From JAYFNU01 sp964460755 (lineage in GTDB: Bacteria > Bacillota > Clostridia > Oscillospirales > Ruminococcaceae): 60,166 bases of DNA. The translations under genes were made by a program, and so were the position numbers. A model generated the notes under the pieces. That model saw only the letters and a list, made by a program, of their open reading frames with translations, was not told where the DNA came from and made no database searches. Location of the stretch: NCBI GenBank assembly GCA_964460755.1, contig CAYWQL010000009.1:1-60166 (forward strand), read 5' to 3'. Of the stretch, positions 18,059-27,115 are shown in pieces. Positions within the stretch are counted from its first letter, which is position 1. The number at the start of each line of letters is the position of its first letter.

Positions 18059-20122
18059 CTATATTGTTATATTACCGAGCGACTGGATTTGAACGCTCGA
18101 ATCAATGTCGTTAAAGGAAAGCACCGTCACATTCGGATAAAACTGGTCCAAAAGCTTTTTGAAATATATTCGCACAATCGGCGAGGTGAGCACTATGGGC
18201 TCCTGGACAAGCTTTTTAACCTTGTTTATCTGCTCGGTCGTGCTGGCGACGATTTTTTGTATTGTATCGGGCTCAAGCGCAAGATATGAGCCTCCGTCGG
18301 TCTTTTTTACGCTCTTTATAACCCTGTCCTCTATGGCGCTGTCGAGTCCGAGCACCTTAAGCTGCCCCGCCTCGGAAAAGCGCTGGGTTATCGTTCGCTT
18401 AAGTCCCTGCCGCACATATTCGGTAAGCATATCGTTGTCCTTAACCGCCGGGGCGTAGTCCGCAAGGGTTTCGAGTATCGTTTCCATATCCAGAATCGGA
18501 ACTCCCTCGCGAAGAAGGTTGCGAAGCACTCTTTGAAGCTCGCTTACCGTTATGACAGAGGGAATGGTGTCGTCGACTATGCTGCTGTCGCTGTTTCGCT
18601 TCAGGTTGTCAAGTATCTTCTTTACCTCCTGACGGCTCAACAGCTCATAGGCGTGTATACGAATGATTTCCGAAAGGTGGGTTATTATAACCGACGTCGG
18701 GTCTATAAGGGTATATCCCGCTATCTCCGCCTTCATCTTCTTGTCCTCGCTTATCCAAACGGCGGGCATTCCGAACGCGGGCTCTACGGTTTCAATTCCG
18801 TCGACCCTCTTTTCGGGGGCGATATCCATCGGCGCCAATCCAAGATAGTGATCAACGAGCACCTCGCCCACGGCTATCGACTGGCTCTTAAGCTTGATTT
18901 CATATTGGTTTGGGTTTAGCTGGCTCGAATCCTTCAGCCTTACGGCGGGAATAACCATTCCCATATCGTCGGCAAACTGTTTTCGGAGCATTATTATTCG
19001 GTCAAGGAAGTTTCCGCCGCTGTTTTCGTCAACGAGCGGCAACAGACTGTACCCGACCTCCACGCCAATCGGGTCGACGTTGAGAAGCCCATAGACATTG
19101 TCCATATTTTTATAGTAGCTCACCTCGTTGGTTATCTCCTCGACCACCGGGGCGGCGACGTCGCCGACAATCGCCATTGACTTCGCGCTTTGCCGCGAAA
19201 GTGCCGCGCCGAGCGTAATAAGTATCGCCGAAAGGATAATAACCTGAAGCGCGGGAAAGCCGATAAGGATTAAAAGCGGAAGCGCACAGCCCGCGATAAG
19301 AAGCACGCGCGGCTGGGACGCAAACTGCTTGATGACGTCCATATTGAGGTTGGTTTCCGAAGCCGAACGGGTAACAATCATACCTGTGGCAACCGAAATC
19401 AAAAGCGCGGGTATCTGGCTCATCAGTCCGTCGCCGACGGTCGAAACCGCGTATATGCTTATTATCGTCCCGAAGTCGCCCTCGCCGTTAATCATACCGA
19501 CGACAATTCCGCCGATAAGGTTGATTAGCGTGACGACAATGGAAATTATCGCGTCGCCCTTGACGAACTTCGAAGCACCGTCCATAGAGCCGAAAAAGTC
19601 GGCCTCGCGCTGAATTTTGCTTCGTCTGTCACGCGCCTGCTCCTCGTTGATAAGCCCTGAGCTTAGGTCGGCGTCAATCGCCATTTGCTTTCCCGGCATA
19701 GCGTCCAAGGTAAATCTTGCCGAAACCTCAGCGACGCGCTCGGCGCCCTTTGTGATAACGATAAACTGAACAAGAACGATAATAAGGAAAATAACAAGTC
19801 CGATAACGACGTTTCCCTGAATGACGAAGGTTCCGAAGGTTTTAACAACCTCGCCCGCATAGCCGGAATTTCGAAGAATTGAACGGGTGGACGAAACGTT
19901 AAGTCCAAGACGAAATATCGTCGTAATAAGCAAAAGAGAGGGGAAAATCGAAAATTCAAGCGGCTCCTTTATGTACATGCTCATAAGCAGAATAATCAGC
20001 GAAATGGCAAGGTTCAGTATAAACATAAAGTCGAGCAAACCCGTTCCGAGCGGAACTATGAGCAACGCGACAATTACGATAACAAAAATAGCAATACCAT
20101 TACTGAAGAAATTTTTGCTCAT
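18059..20122 (-). CDS. flhA: FlhA flagellar export gate protein
   Basis: A 687-residue export protein. About eight transmembrane helices occupy residues 10-310, with the conserved FHIPEP-type loop containing ERVAEVSARFTLDAMPGKQMAIDADL. The cytoplasmic chaperone-docking domain follows (about 330-687). It is part of the membrane gate that secretes rod, hook and filament subunits. The gene overlaps flhB by 4 bp and is followed 34 bp later by the sigma factor. Confidence 0.97.
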   Translation of the reverse strand: MSKNFFSNGIAIFVIVIVALLIVPLGTGLLDFMFILNLAISLIILLMSMYIKEPLEFSIFPSLLLITTIFRLGLNVSSTRSILRNSGYAGEVVKTFGTFVIQGNVVIGLVIFLIIVLVQFIVITKGAERVAEVSARFTLDAMPGKQMAIDADLSSGLINEEQARDRRSKIQREADFFGSMDGASKFVKGDAIISIVVTLINLIGGIVVGMINGEGDFGTIISIYAVSTVGDGLMSQIPALLISVATGMIVTRSASETNLNMDVIKQFASQPRVLLIAGCALPLLILIGFPALQVIILSAILITLGAALSRQSAKSMAIVGDVAAPVVEEITNEVSYYKNMDNVYGLLNVDPIGVEVGYSLLPLVDENSGGNFLDRIIMLRKQFADDMGMVIPAVRLKDSSQLNPNQYEIKLKSQSIAVGEVLVDHYLGLAPMDIAPEKRVDGIETVEPAFGMPAVWISEDKKMKAEIAGYTLIDPTSVIITHLSEIIRIHAYELLSRQEVKKILDNLKRNSDSSIVDDTIPSVITVSELQRVLRNLLREGVPILDMETILETLADYAPAVKDNDMLTEYVRQGLKRTITQRFSEAGQLKVLGLDSAIEDRVIKSVKKTDGGSYLALEPDTIQKIVASTTEQINKVKKLVQEPIVLTSPIVRIYFKKLLDQFYPNVTVLSFNDIDSSVQIQSLGNITI

Positions 20123-21183
20123 TTACTCTTTCCTTTTTTCTTTAGACTGTACACGAATGCGAGCACCTGCGCTATGGGCGCATAGAACTTCTCGGGTATT
20201 TCGCGGTCGATATCAACCGCCTCAAAAAGTGCGCGCGCAAGGGGTCTGTCCTCGGTTATATATACGCCGTTATCCTCTGCGACCTTGATTATTCTAAGCG
20301 CCATCTCGTTTGCGCCCTTCGCAATAACGACAGGCGCGCGGTTCTTCTGCTGGTCATATTTAATCGCCACAGCGTAGTGGGTCGGGTTCCTTATGATGAC
20401 GTCGGCGTTGGGGACCTCCTGTATCATACGCCGCTGCGCCCGCTGCTGCTGCATATTCCGTATGCGTCCCTTTATCTGAGGGTCGCCCTCAACCTGCTTG
20501 TATTCGTCCTTTATCTCCTGCTTGGTCATCTTCAGGTTTTTCTCGTACTCGTACCACTGATAGAGATAATCCGCCGCGGAAAGGAAAACGAAGGCAATGC
20601 CCGCCTTGGTGACGATACTCATAATGAGCCTGCCCGTTTCAGAAAGCACCTGCAAAAAAGGAAGCTCCATATACCGCGGTATAAGATTAATTACGTCCCT
20701 TACGACAGAGTAGATGACGTAAATTAAAACGGCAATTTTAATGATTGATTTTACTATTTCGACAAGGCTTCTCAGCGAAAACATTTTTTTGAAGCCGTTG
20801 AGCGGATTAATCCTGTCTCCCTTAAATTCGAACGCCTTTGCCGAAAAAAGCATTCTCGTTTGAAGCATCGTAACGGCGACCGCCACAAGACAGGTTATCG
20901 CAAGTATCGGAAGCCCGACCTTCGCGTAAACCACGCATAAATCAATAAAAATCTGCTTGAGGGTGGCAGTGTTTATCGACGTATCCTTCGCGCCCATAAC
21001 GAGGTATTTGCCGAGCGTTTCTTTAAGCGTCGTGAAATCAAAGCTCGAAAGGATTTGCAGCGAGTAGAAGGACGCCAATAGGGTGAACGCCGTCACTATC
21101 TCCTGACTTAAAAGCACGTTGCCCTTTTTTCGTTCGTCCTGTCGCCGTTTCGGGGTAGCCTTCTCGGTCTTTTCGCCCGCCAT
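20119..21183 (-). CDS. flhB: FlhB flagellar export switch protein
   Basis: A 354-residue protein with four transmembrane segments (about 28-48, 85-108, 142-165, 185-205) and a cytoplasmic domain with the autocleavage site NPTH at 266-269. Cleavage switches export from rod/hook to filament substrates. The ATG at 21183 is preferred to the TTG one codon upstream. It overlaps flhA by 4 bp. A separate FhlB that lacks NPTH is encoded at 8245-8532. Confidence 0.97.
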   Translation of the reverse strand: MAGEKTEKATPKRRQDERKKGNVLLSQEIVTAFTLLASFYSLQILSSFDFTTLKETLGKYLVMGAKDTSINTATLKQIFIDLCVVYAKVGLPILAITCLVAVAVTMLQTRMLFSAKAFEFKGDRINPLNGFKKMFSLRSLVEIVKSIIKIAVLIYVIYSVVRDVINLIPRYMELPFLQVLSETGRLIMSIVTKAGIAFVFLSAADYLYQWYEYEKNLKMTKQEIKDEYKQVEGDPQIKGRIRNMQQQRAQRRMIQEVPNADVIIRNPTHYAVAIKYDQQKNRAPVVIAKGANEMALRIIKVAEDNGVYITEDRPLARALFEAVDIDREIPEKFYAPIAQVLAFVYSLKKKGKSK

Positions 21184-21215
21184 CAAATCCCCCCTTTAAC
21201 GCCGACTTTTCTTTG

Positions 21216-21989
21216 CTATGCCGCCGCTTGAAGCAGTCCTTGCATACTGACCAAAAGCGAGTTTATGTATTTGTCTAAAAACTCCGACACGGGCGACGCG
21301 AAGATAAAAAGCAGCGTAAACCCGAACAGCATTTTTAGTTGGAAATGTATCGTAAAGATGCTTATTTGAGGAATAAGCTTCATCAGCAAGCCCATTGACA
21401 TCTCAAGCACGAAGGACGCCGCCATAAACGGTACGGCGAGATGCATAGCAAGAGAAAAAGCCGAAACAAACATCGTCAGCATAAACGAGCCGACGTTTTC
21501 GCCGAAGGTGACCGCGCCAACCCCGACTATATCGTAAGACGCCGCAATCAGCCGAACAAAAATCAAATGGCTGTCCGAGGCAAAAAAATACATAATAAAG
21601 AGAAACTGAAAAAGGTTGCCCGAAAGGGAAATTTGAAGGTTGGTCGAGGGGTCAAAGGATTTCGCCATGGAAAGTCCGAAGCCCATATCAATTATGTCGC
21701 CGACCATAAAAAGAAGATAGTAATATATCTGAAAGAGTATTCCGCACGCCACGCCGATGAGAAGCTCCGTTATCATCGAAGACATAAGCGCGAAGGTGTC
21801 CATTTTGCTCACCGCTTCAATTCCCATATTGGGAACGATGATGAGCGAAGCGAAGAAAACGAGAGCCGCTCTCACCTGAGAGGGAACGTTCCTTCTTGCA
21901 AGCAGAGGATTGAAAAATATCATTCCGCCCACTCGGCAAAAGACCAGCAAATAGGTCTGAATAGCGTCAAAAACGTATGTAAACTGCAT
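21216..21989 (-). CDS. fliR: FliR flagellar export protein
   Basis: A 257-residue, very hydrophobic protein with about six transmembrane helices and the family signature around GFGLSMAKSFDPSTN and MGLLMKLIPQISIF. With FliP and FliQ it forms the helical core of the export gate. It begins 5 bp after fliQ ends. Confidence 0.96.
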   Translation of the reverse strand: MQFTYVFDAIQTYLLVFCRVGGMIFFNPLLARRNVPSQVRAALVFFASLIIVPNMGIEAVSKMDTFALMSSMITELLIGVACGILFQIYYYLLFMVGDIIDMGFGLSMAKSFDPSTNLQISLSGNLFQFLFIMYFFASDSHLIFVRLIAASYDIVGVGAVTFGENVGSFMLTMFVSAFSLAMHLAVPFMAASFVLEMSMGLLMKLIPQISIFTIHFQLKMLFGFTLLFIFASPVSEFLDKYINSLLVSMQGLLQAAA

Positions 21990-21994
21990 CGCCG

Positions 21995-22255
21995 CTACGC
22001 CCTCGTAGCGTAGGTCATAACCGCGCTGAAGAAATCAGAAAGGTTTGTCAGCATCCAAGTTCCAAGCACCACCAGAAGGAGCGCAATAGCGATTATCTTC
22101 GGTACGAAGGTTATGGTCTGCTCATGTATCTGCGTCGCCGCTTGAAATATCGCGATGACAAGACCGATAATCATACTTATCAACAATAGCGGGGTTGAAA
22201 GCTTGAGGATAATCCACACCGTTTCACGAAATGCAAGGAGCACGCTTTCGTTCAT
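21995..22255 (-). CDS. fliQ: FliQ flagellar export protein
   Basis: An 86-residue protein with two transmembrane helices separated by the conserved loop containing QAATQIHEQTITFVPK. Normal length for the family. RBS GGGGAGGAG precedes the ATG. It lies between fliP and fliR in the usual order. Confidence 0.96.
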   Translation of the reverse strand: MNESVLLAFRETVWIILKLSTPLLLISMIIGLVIAIFQAATQIHEQTITFVPKIIAIALLLVVLGTWMLTNLSDFFSAVMTYATRA

Positions 22256-22292
22256 TGTTTTTGTTCTCCTCCCCTATTACTTGTGAAACGCA

Positions 22293-23114
22293 TCAGTAGA
22301 AGCTCGTTATGAGCATCTCCATAATCAGCCGCCAACCGTCAACTACGACAAAGAGCATTATCTTAAACGGGAGCGAAATCGTCGATGGCGGCAGCATAAC
22401 CATACCGACCGACATCAAGGTGCTCGCCACAATCATATCAATTACAAGGAACGGAAGAAACAGGAAGAAGCCTATTGTAAACGCCCGCGATATTTCGCTT
22501 GTCAGAAAGGCGGGAATTATGACCTCTATGCCGATGTTCTTCAACGCTTCCGTGTCGCTTGGAGCGACAGAAACATCGCCGTCCTTTCCCGCAAGGGAAA
22601 GAAACATATTGAGGTCGGACGACTTTGTCTGCTTGAGCATAAATTCTTTTATGGGGTACTGCATTTCCTTAAGCGCGACCTCTTGGGTTATCTCGCCGTT
22701 CTTATAAGGGTCAATGCTCGTTTCCTTTATCTCCATACCGACAGGCGTCATTATGAACAAAGATAAAAAGAGCGCGAGTCCAATAATAACCTGATTCGGC
22801 GGAGTTTGTTGAAGCCCGATTGCGTTTCTTACGAGCGAAAGCACGATTACGATTCGCGTAAAGCTCGTCATCATAATAAGTATCGTCGGAGCAAGAGCGA
22901 TAAGCGCGAAGGTGAACAAAAGCTCAAGCGTTCCTATGCCGCCGTTTTCGTCGCCGCTCACGTCAATATTGATTGACGCGGCTCCGGCCTTCAGCGCCAT
23001 AGCGAAAAAAACAACCACGAAAACCAATACCGCCGAGGCGAGCATAATCACCCTGCGGATTTTCGTCGACTGCTCGGCTTTATTCTTTTTATTTTGAACT
23101 GCCGTCTTTTCCAT
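22293..23114 (-). CDS. fliP: FliP flagellar export protein
   Basis: A 273-residue protein. A basic N-terminus and a signal-like hydrophobic stretch (about 25-45) are followed by the FliP core with TSFTRIVIVLSLVRNAIGLQ, QTPPNQVIIGLALFL and the C-terminal PPSTISLPFKIMLFV. It nucleates the export gate. The ATG at 23114 lies inside the fliO reading frame (26-bp overlap), so translation is probably coupled. Confidence 0.96.
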   Translation of the reverse strand: MEKTAVQNKKNKAEQSTKIRRVIMLASAVLVFVVVFFAMALKAGAASINIDVSGDENGGIGTLELLFTFALIALAPTILIMMTSFTRIVIVLSLVRNAIGLQQTPPNQVIIGLALFLSLFIMTPVGMEIKETSIDPYKNGEITQEVALKEMQYPIKEFMLKQTKSSDLNMFLSLAGKDGDVSVAPSDTEALKNIGIEVIIPAFLTSEISRAFTIGFFLFLPFLVIDMIVASTLMSVGMVMLPPSTISLPFKIMLFVVVDGWRLIMEMLITSFY

Positions 23115-23478
23115 CAATACTACCGTCTAATTTCTTTTCGCTCCTGGATTTTTTCGCGTCCTTAAGGTAGGTAATAAAGTCCGTCACCCTTTCGTTCGAA
23201 ACGGCTTCGTCTTCACAAAACTGCTCGGCTGGAAGCTCGCTTATAAGCGTAATACTTTGGGGCGTCGCGCCGAGGAGAAAGACCTTATCGCCCGCCCTCG
23301 TCACGAGAATAGCCTGATTTTTTCCTATATACGCCCTGTCAATTACCTTGACCCGTTCCTGTCTGCCCTGCTTGCCCTGATACTGCCTTCCGACAAGCTT
23401 CGAGGTGTAATACGCCGCCGCGAAGATTCCGCACATCAGCAGAACCATACCTACAATCTGCAATATTTCTTTAATCAT
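23089..23478 (-). CDS. fliO: FliO/FliZ flagellar biosynthesis protein
   Basis: A 129-residue protein with a single N-terminal transmembrane helix (about 5-25) and a short cytoplasmic FliO domain (RVKVIDRAYIGKNQAILVTRAG). It helps FliP assembly. The C-terminal tail is charged and low complexity, and its last codons overlap the start of fliP. Confidence 0.9.
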   Translation of the reverse strand: MIKEILQIVGMVLLMCGIFAAAYYTSKLVGRQYQGKQGRQERVKVIDRAYIGKNQAILVTRAGDKVFLLGATPQSITLISELPAEQFCEDEAVSNERVTDFITYLKDAKKSRSEKKLDGSIDGKDGSSK

Positions 23479-23505
23479 TTGGGGGTTACCCTTCCGACGG
23501 TCGGC

Positions 23506-23868
23506 TTAAAGGGGAAGAAGCTTCGAAACCGTCTGAATAATTCTATCCTGCTTAAAGGGCTTGACGATAAAGTCGAGCGCTCCGAGCTTGATAGCTTCCA
23601 TAACCATTGATTCCTGACCCATTGCCGAGCACATGACTATTCTCGCGTTCGCGTCGATATCCTTTATCTTGCGAAGCGCTTCAATTCCGTCCATATTCGG
23701 CATGGTGATATCCATAATTACAAGGTCGGGCTTGTGGACCTGATATAGCTCCACGGCTGCCTGTCCGTCCTCGGCTTCAACGAAATCGTCGTATCCTGCC
23801 TGACTGAGCTGGGTCTGAACCATTTTTCTCATAAATCCCGCGTCGTCAACCACTAAAATTTTATACAT
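23506..23868 (-). CDS. cheY: CheY chemotaxis response regulator
   Basis: A 120-residue single receiver domain. It has D8/D9, phospho-acceptor D53 in IMDITMPNMDG, the Thr/Ser-type position in MCSAMG and Lys in VKPF. Phosphorylated CheY binds FliM and controls rotation. Its place between fliY and fliO is the usual Firmicute arrangement; the remaining che genes lie elsewhere in the window. Confidence 0.96.
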   Translation of the reverse strand: MYKILVVDDAGFMRKMVQTQLSQAGYDDFVEAEDGQAAVELYQVHKPDLVIMDITMPNMDGIEALRKIKDIDANARIVMCSAMGQESMVMEAIKLGALDFIVKPFKQDRIIQTVSKLLPL

Positions 23869-23903
23869 GCTGTGAAACCCTCCTAAACTGACTTTCAGTA
23901 AAA

Positions 23904-25151
23904 TTACATATTTGATTCAAGCGAATCCATTAGTTCCTTTGTTCCGACTATGTCGGTTATTCTGACTCCGAAGCTGTCGCCGACGACTATTACGTCGCCG
24001 TGTGCGATAAGCTGGCCGTTAACCACTATATCGGCGGGCGCGCCCGTCTGCTTGTTGAGTTCTAAAACGGAGCCCTGACCAAAATCCGCTATATCTCTTA
24101 TCTTGCGCTTAGTCTTTCCGATTACGACCGACACATCGAGCTGAACCCCCATAAGAAGCTCCATATTGGTTTCTGTCTGGGGATGCACCGTCCCTTGAGA
24201 GAACTCGGGGAAATTCGCGTTCTTTATGCTCACGGGTCCCTGCTGTTGTCTTACTCCCGGCTGCTCGGCGACATAGGTCACCTCGGCGGGACGCGACGGG
24301 TACTGCGCGGGCGGCGCAGATTGCTGCACCGGCGGCGGTGTCGGTATCGGCGGCGTCGGCGCGACGGATGCCGCGGGCTGCGGCGGCGTTGGCATCGGCT
24401 GCGGCGGCGGTGTCGGCTGAGAAACCGGCGCAGACTCACTGTCCATTCTCGCCTTGGCCTCCGCATAGGGGTCCTTATTAATTATTTGAGCGACCTGCGC
24501 GCCCTCGGGCGTTGCCGAAAGGTCTTCCTTCTTTGGCGGTTCGTTGACGTAGCTCACGATATTGCTTGCAAGCTCGCTTGTAAGGAAGCTGCAAAAGGTG
24601 GTATCGAGAATGCCGTCAATAACCATTTTAAAGGAAATCGCCACAACGTTGTCGCTGTCCTTTATATCTGCGAAAAACGTTGTTTCCGCGCTTTCGGTCG
24701 ACTTAACCGTGACCGCCTCGGGCGTTGAAATGCTTATCGTTCGGTTCAACACCTCGGAAAGCGCCGTGGACGACGCGCCCATCATCTGGTTCATAACCTC
24801 GCACGACGCGCTCATGCTCATTTCGTCGAACTCGAACTCGTCGCCCTCTTCGGTCGTCGTGTCGTTGCCCATCAGCAGGTCGAGGATTATTTTCATATCC
24901 CTCTCGCGAAGCATTATAACGTTCGTGCCCTCGATACCCTCGATATATTTAATTCGTACGATAATTGCGGGTTCAAACTTTGAACAATTTATGTTGCTGA
25001 ACTTGTCTTGTTCAATTTTCGGCGTTGTTATCGTGACCTGTTTTTCAAGCATCGACGAAACGGCCGTCGCCGCAGAGCCCATGCCGATATTCATAACCTC
25101 GCCTATTGTGTCTAACTGTTCGGTATTTAACACAATGTTTTCATTAGCCAC
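23904..25151 (-). CDS. fliY: FliY switch protein (CheC-like plus FliN domain)
   Basis: A 415-residue protein. Residues 1-200 are a CheC-type phosphatase domain with two E-x3-N sites (GEVMNIGMGSA, CEVMNQMMGAS). A long proline-rich linker (about 235-310) follows, then a C-terminal FliN/SpoA domain (about 330-410). It forms the C-ring with FliG and FliM and dephosphorylates CheY-P. Bacillus FliY starts with a CheY-binding LSQDEIDALL-type peptide; here the protein starts directly in the CheC domain, so that peptide is missing. It overlaps the end of fliM by 8 bp. Confidence 0.94.
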   Translation of the reverse strand: MANENIVLNTEQLDTIGEVMNIGMGSAATAVSSMLEKQVTITTPKIEQDKFSNINCSKFEPAIIVRIKYIEGIEGTNVIMLRERDMKIILDLLMGNDTTTEEGDEFEFDEMSMSASCEVMNQMMGASSTALSEVLNRTISISTPEAVTVKSTESAETTFFADIKDSDNVVAISFKMVIDGILDTTFCSFLTSELASNIVSYVNEPPKKEDLSATPEGAQVAQIINKDPYAEAKARMDSESAPVSQPTPPPQPMPTPPQPAASVAPTPPIPTPPPVQQSAPPAQYPSRPAEVTYVAEQPGVRQQQGPVSIKNANFPEFSQGTVHPQTETNMELLMGVQLDVSVVIGKTKRKIRDIADFGQGSVLELNKQTGAPADIVVNGQLIAHGDVIVVGDSFGVRITDIVGTKELMDSLESNM

Positions 25152-26163
25152 CCGTTATCCCCCCTTTTCCTTTTGATTTACCTAACGCCTCGACAAGCTT
25201 GACCGCCTTTTTCCTATCAACCTCGCCAAGCCGCGCGGTGTACCACGGAACGCCGTCAAGGTTAACATATATGTCGCCGTCGATACGCTTGTTCAACGCT
25301 ATAACGTCGTTCACTTGAAGATTTGCGATTTCACTTACGCTCATTCTGCAATTATCCAAAATCGCCTCAATTTCAAGGTCGCTGAACTTCAGATTATCCA
25401 TTATGACCTCTCGTTTTAGCTTTTCCTTTTCGGGGTCCTGCTGTTTGCTCGAATGGGTGTACTTTATGCTGAAGCTGTTGATTATCTCCTCGAGGTTTTC
25501 CGCGGGCATACAAATGTTTGCCGTTGCGGAATGATGCTCGTCCTTTATTTCAAGAGAAACGATAACGACTGTGTCCTGCGGAGAAAAGGCCTGAAGCAAT
25601 CGCCCATTGGTTTCTATGCCCGTAAGGGAGCTCGTAAGGTCGATGTAGTTCGACCAGACCTCCTGAAAATACTTGACGACGTTCTTGAGAACATATTGAA
25701 GAAGCTCAAGCTCAATGGCGGTGTAGCCTCTGTCCGGAGCGTCAACCACGTCGTTTCCTCCGAGCAGCCTGTCAATCAGCAGGAAGCCGAACCGCGTCGC
25801 AAGCTCGATAACAACCGAGGTTTCGGAAAACTTCTTTTCCTCGGGCTTGAAGGAAACCATACCGACCAGAATGTTGTCGGGAAGAGAATTGCTGAACTCG
25901 TAATATCGCTGCTCCTCAATTTCACTTATAGTGACCTCCGTCACGGTTCTCAGCACGCTCGTGAAATACGAAGAGATAACGCGTGAAAAGTTTTCGTAAA
26001 GGTTGCTCAGCGACCGTATTTGGTCTTTCGTAAACTTCTTCGGCGAAGCGAAGTCGTATTCCTTTATTTTGCCCTTCTGCTCTTCTTCCTTCTCTTGGAT
26101 TTTACCGGATTTCATTTTGTTGAGCAGCTCGTCTATCTGTTTTTGCGACAGCGCTTCCGACAT
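25144..26163 (-). CDS. fliM: FliM flagellar motor switch protein
   Basis: A 339-residue switch protein. The N-terminal CheY-binding peptide LSQKQIDELL is at 5-14, the middle CheC-like domain follows (about 45-230), and a C-terminal SpoA domain that contacts FliN/FliY ends the protein. It overlaps fliY by 8 bp. It follows motB directly; the fliL gene that usually sits between motB and fliM is absent. Confidence 0.96.
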   Translation of the reverse strand: MSEALSQKQIDELLNKMKSGKIQEKEEEQKGKIKEYDFASPKKFTKDQIRSLSNLYENFSRVISSYFTSVLRTVTEVTISEIEEQRYYEFSNSLPDNILVGMVSFKPEEKKFSETSVVIELATRFGFLLIDRLLGGNDVVDAPDRGYTAIELELLQYVLKNVVKYFQEVWSNYIDLTSSLTGIETNGRLLQAFSPQDTVVIVSLEIKDEHHSATANICMPAENLEEIINSFSIKYTHSSKQQDPEKEKLKREVIMDNLKFSDLEIEAILDNCRMSVSEIANLQVNDVIALNKRIDGDIYVNLDGVPWYTARLGEVDRKKAVKLVEALGKSKGKGGITGG

Positions 26164-26216
26164 TCGTTTTCAGCTCCTTTCCGAAAAAGCTTTCTTGTTG
26201 GCTTGGTTATTTTCGT

Positions 26217-27080
26217 CTAATTCGTTCCTTCGCCCTCGACGAGCTCGTCGGCTTTTGGAAGCTCGTATCCTTGACCGTCTCCGTTGTTGTCGAACAAATC
26301 CATTCCCGCCGTATCCTCGGGAACCCCCGCTGCATTGTACGCCTTGCCAAGGGAATCGTAAAGGTCGAAGTTCGCGGAGCTGTTCATTCCGACTATGATA
26401 AGCTCGACCCTTCGGTTAAGCTTTTTCGCTTCAATATCGTCGTTGCTTGCGACCGGATAGTGCTTGCCGTAGCCGAGGATAACCATTTTTGTCGGCTCGA
26501 AGCCCTTGTCGTATTCGAAATATCCCGCCACCTGCGACGCCCGCTCGCCGGAAAGCATCCAGCCCGACGAGCGAAGCTCGCCGTTTTCGGGGTCGGCGGT
26601 GTGTCCTGTTATGTTGACCGTTCTTATTTTGTCCTCGTACTCCTTGAGCATATCCCCGATAAAGGAAAGTGTCGGGTAGCTTTCGGGCGTCATAACGTAG
26701 GAATCGGGATAAAACAAAAGCGAGGAATTAAATCTTATATAAACTATATCGTCCGCCGTCGAAAGCTCAACCATTCCCTGCTGATTGTTTTCCTCGACGT
26801 AGGTTTTCAGATACTCGTAAAGGTTTTCCATTGCGGTCTGCTGCTCCGGTGTGTTCGAGCCGATTTCCGAGCCCTCAACAGACGCGCCGCCGTTTATTAT
26901 CTGTTCGATTAATTCGGGCGAAAGATTTGAAAAGTAACGAATGAAGGCGTTGAACTTATCCTGGTCGACGCTCGACATACTGATAAGCACGGCAAAGAAG
27001 GTCAGCAAAAGCGTAACCATATCCGCGTATGTGTTAAGCCAAGTGCCCGAACCCATGCTTGCTCTTCGCTTTGAACCCAC
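26217..27080 (-). CDS. motB: MotB flagellar stator protein
   Basis: A 287-residue protein with an N-terminal transmembrane helix containing the ion-binding aspartate in TYADMVTLLLTFF, then a periplasmic OmpA-like peptidoglycan-binding domain (about 125-250: ITGHTADPENG, RASQVAGYF, GYGKHYPVASN, NRRVELII). With MotA it makes the torque-generating ion channel. Start is GTG at 27078-27080 after GGGAGGG. Confidence 0.95.
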   Translation of the reverse strand: MGSKRRASMGSGTWLNTYADMVTLLLTFFAVLISMSSVDQDKFNAFIRYFSNLSPELIEQIINGGASVEGSEIGSNTPEQQTAMENLYEYLKTYVEENNQQGMVELSTADDIVYIRFNSSLLFYPDSYVMTPESYPTLSFIGDMLKEYEDKIRTVNITGHTADPENGELRSSGWMLSGERASQVAGYFEYDKGFEPTKMVILGYGKHYPVASNDDIEAKKLNRRVELIIVGMNSSANFDLYDSLGKAYNAAGVPEDTAGMDLFDNNGDGQGYELPKADELVEGEGTN

Positions 27081-27115
27081 GTCTTCGCCCTCCCTTCAGC
27101 TAATGCCGCTGATTT

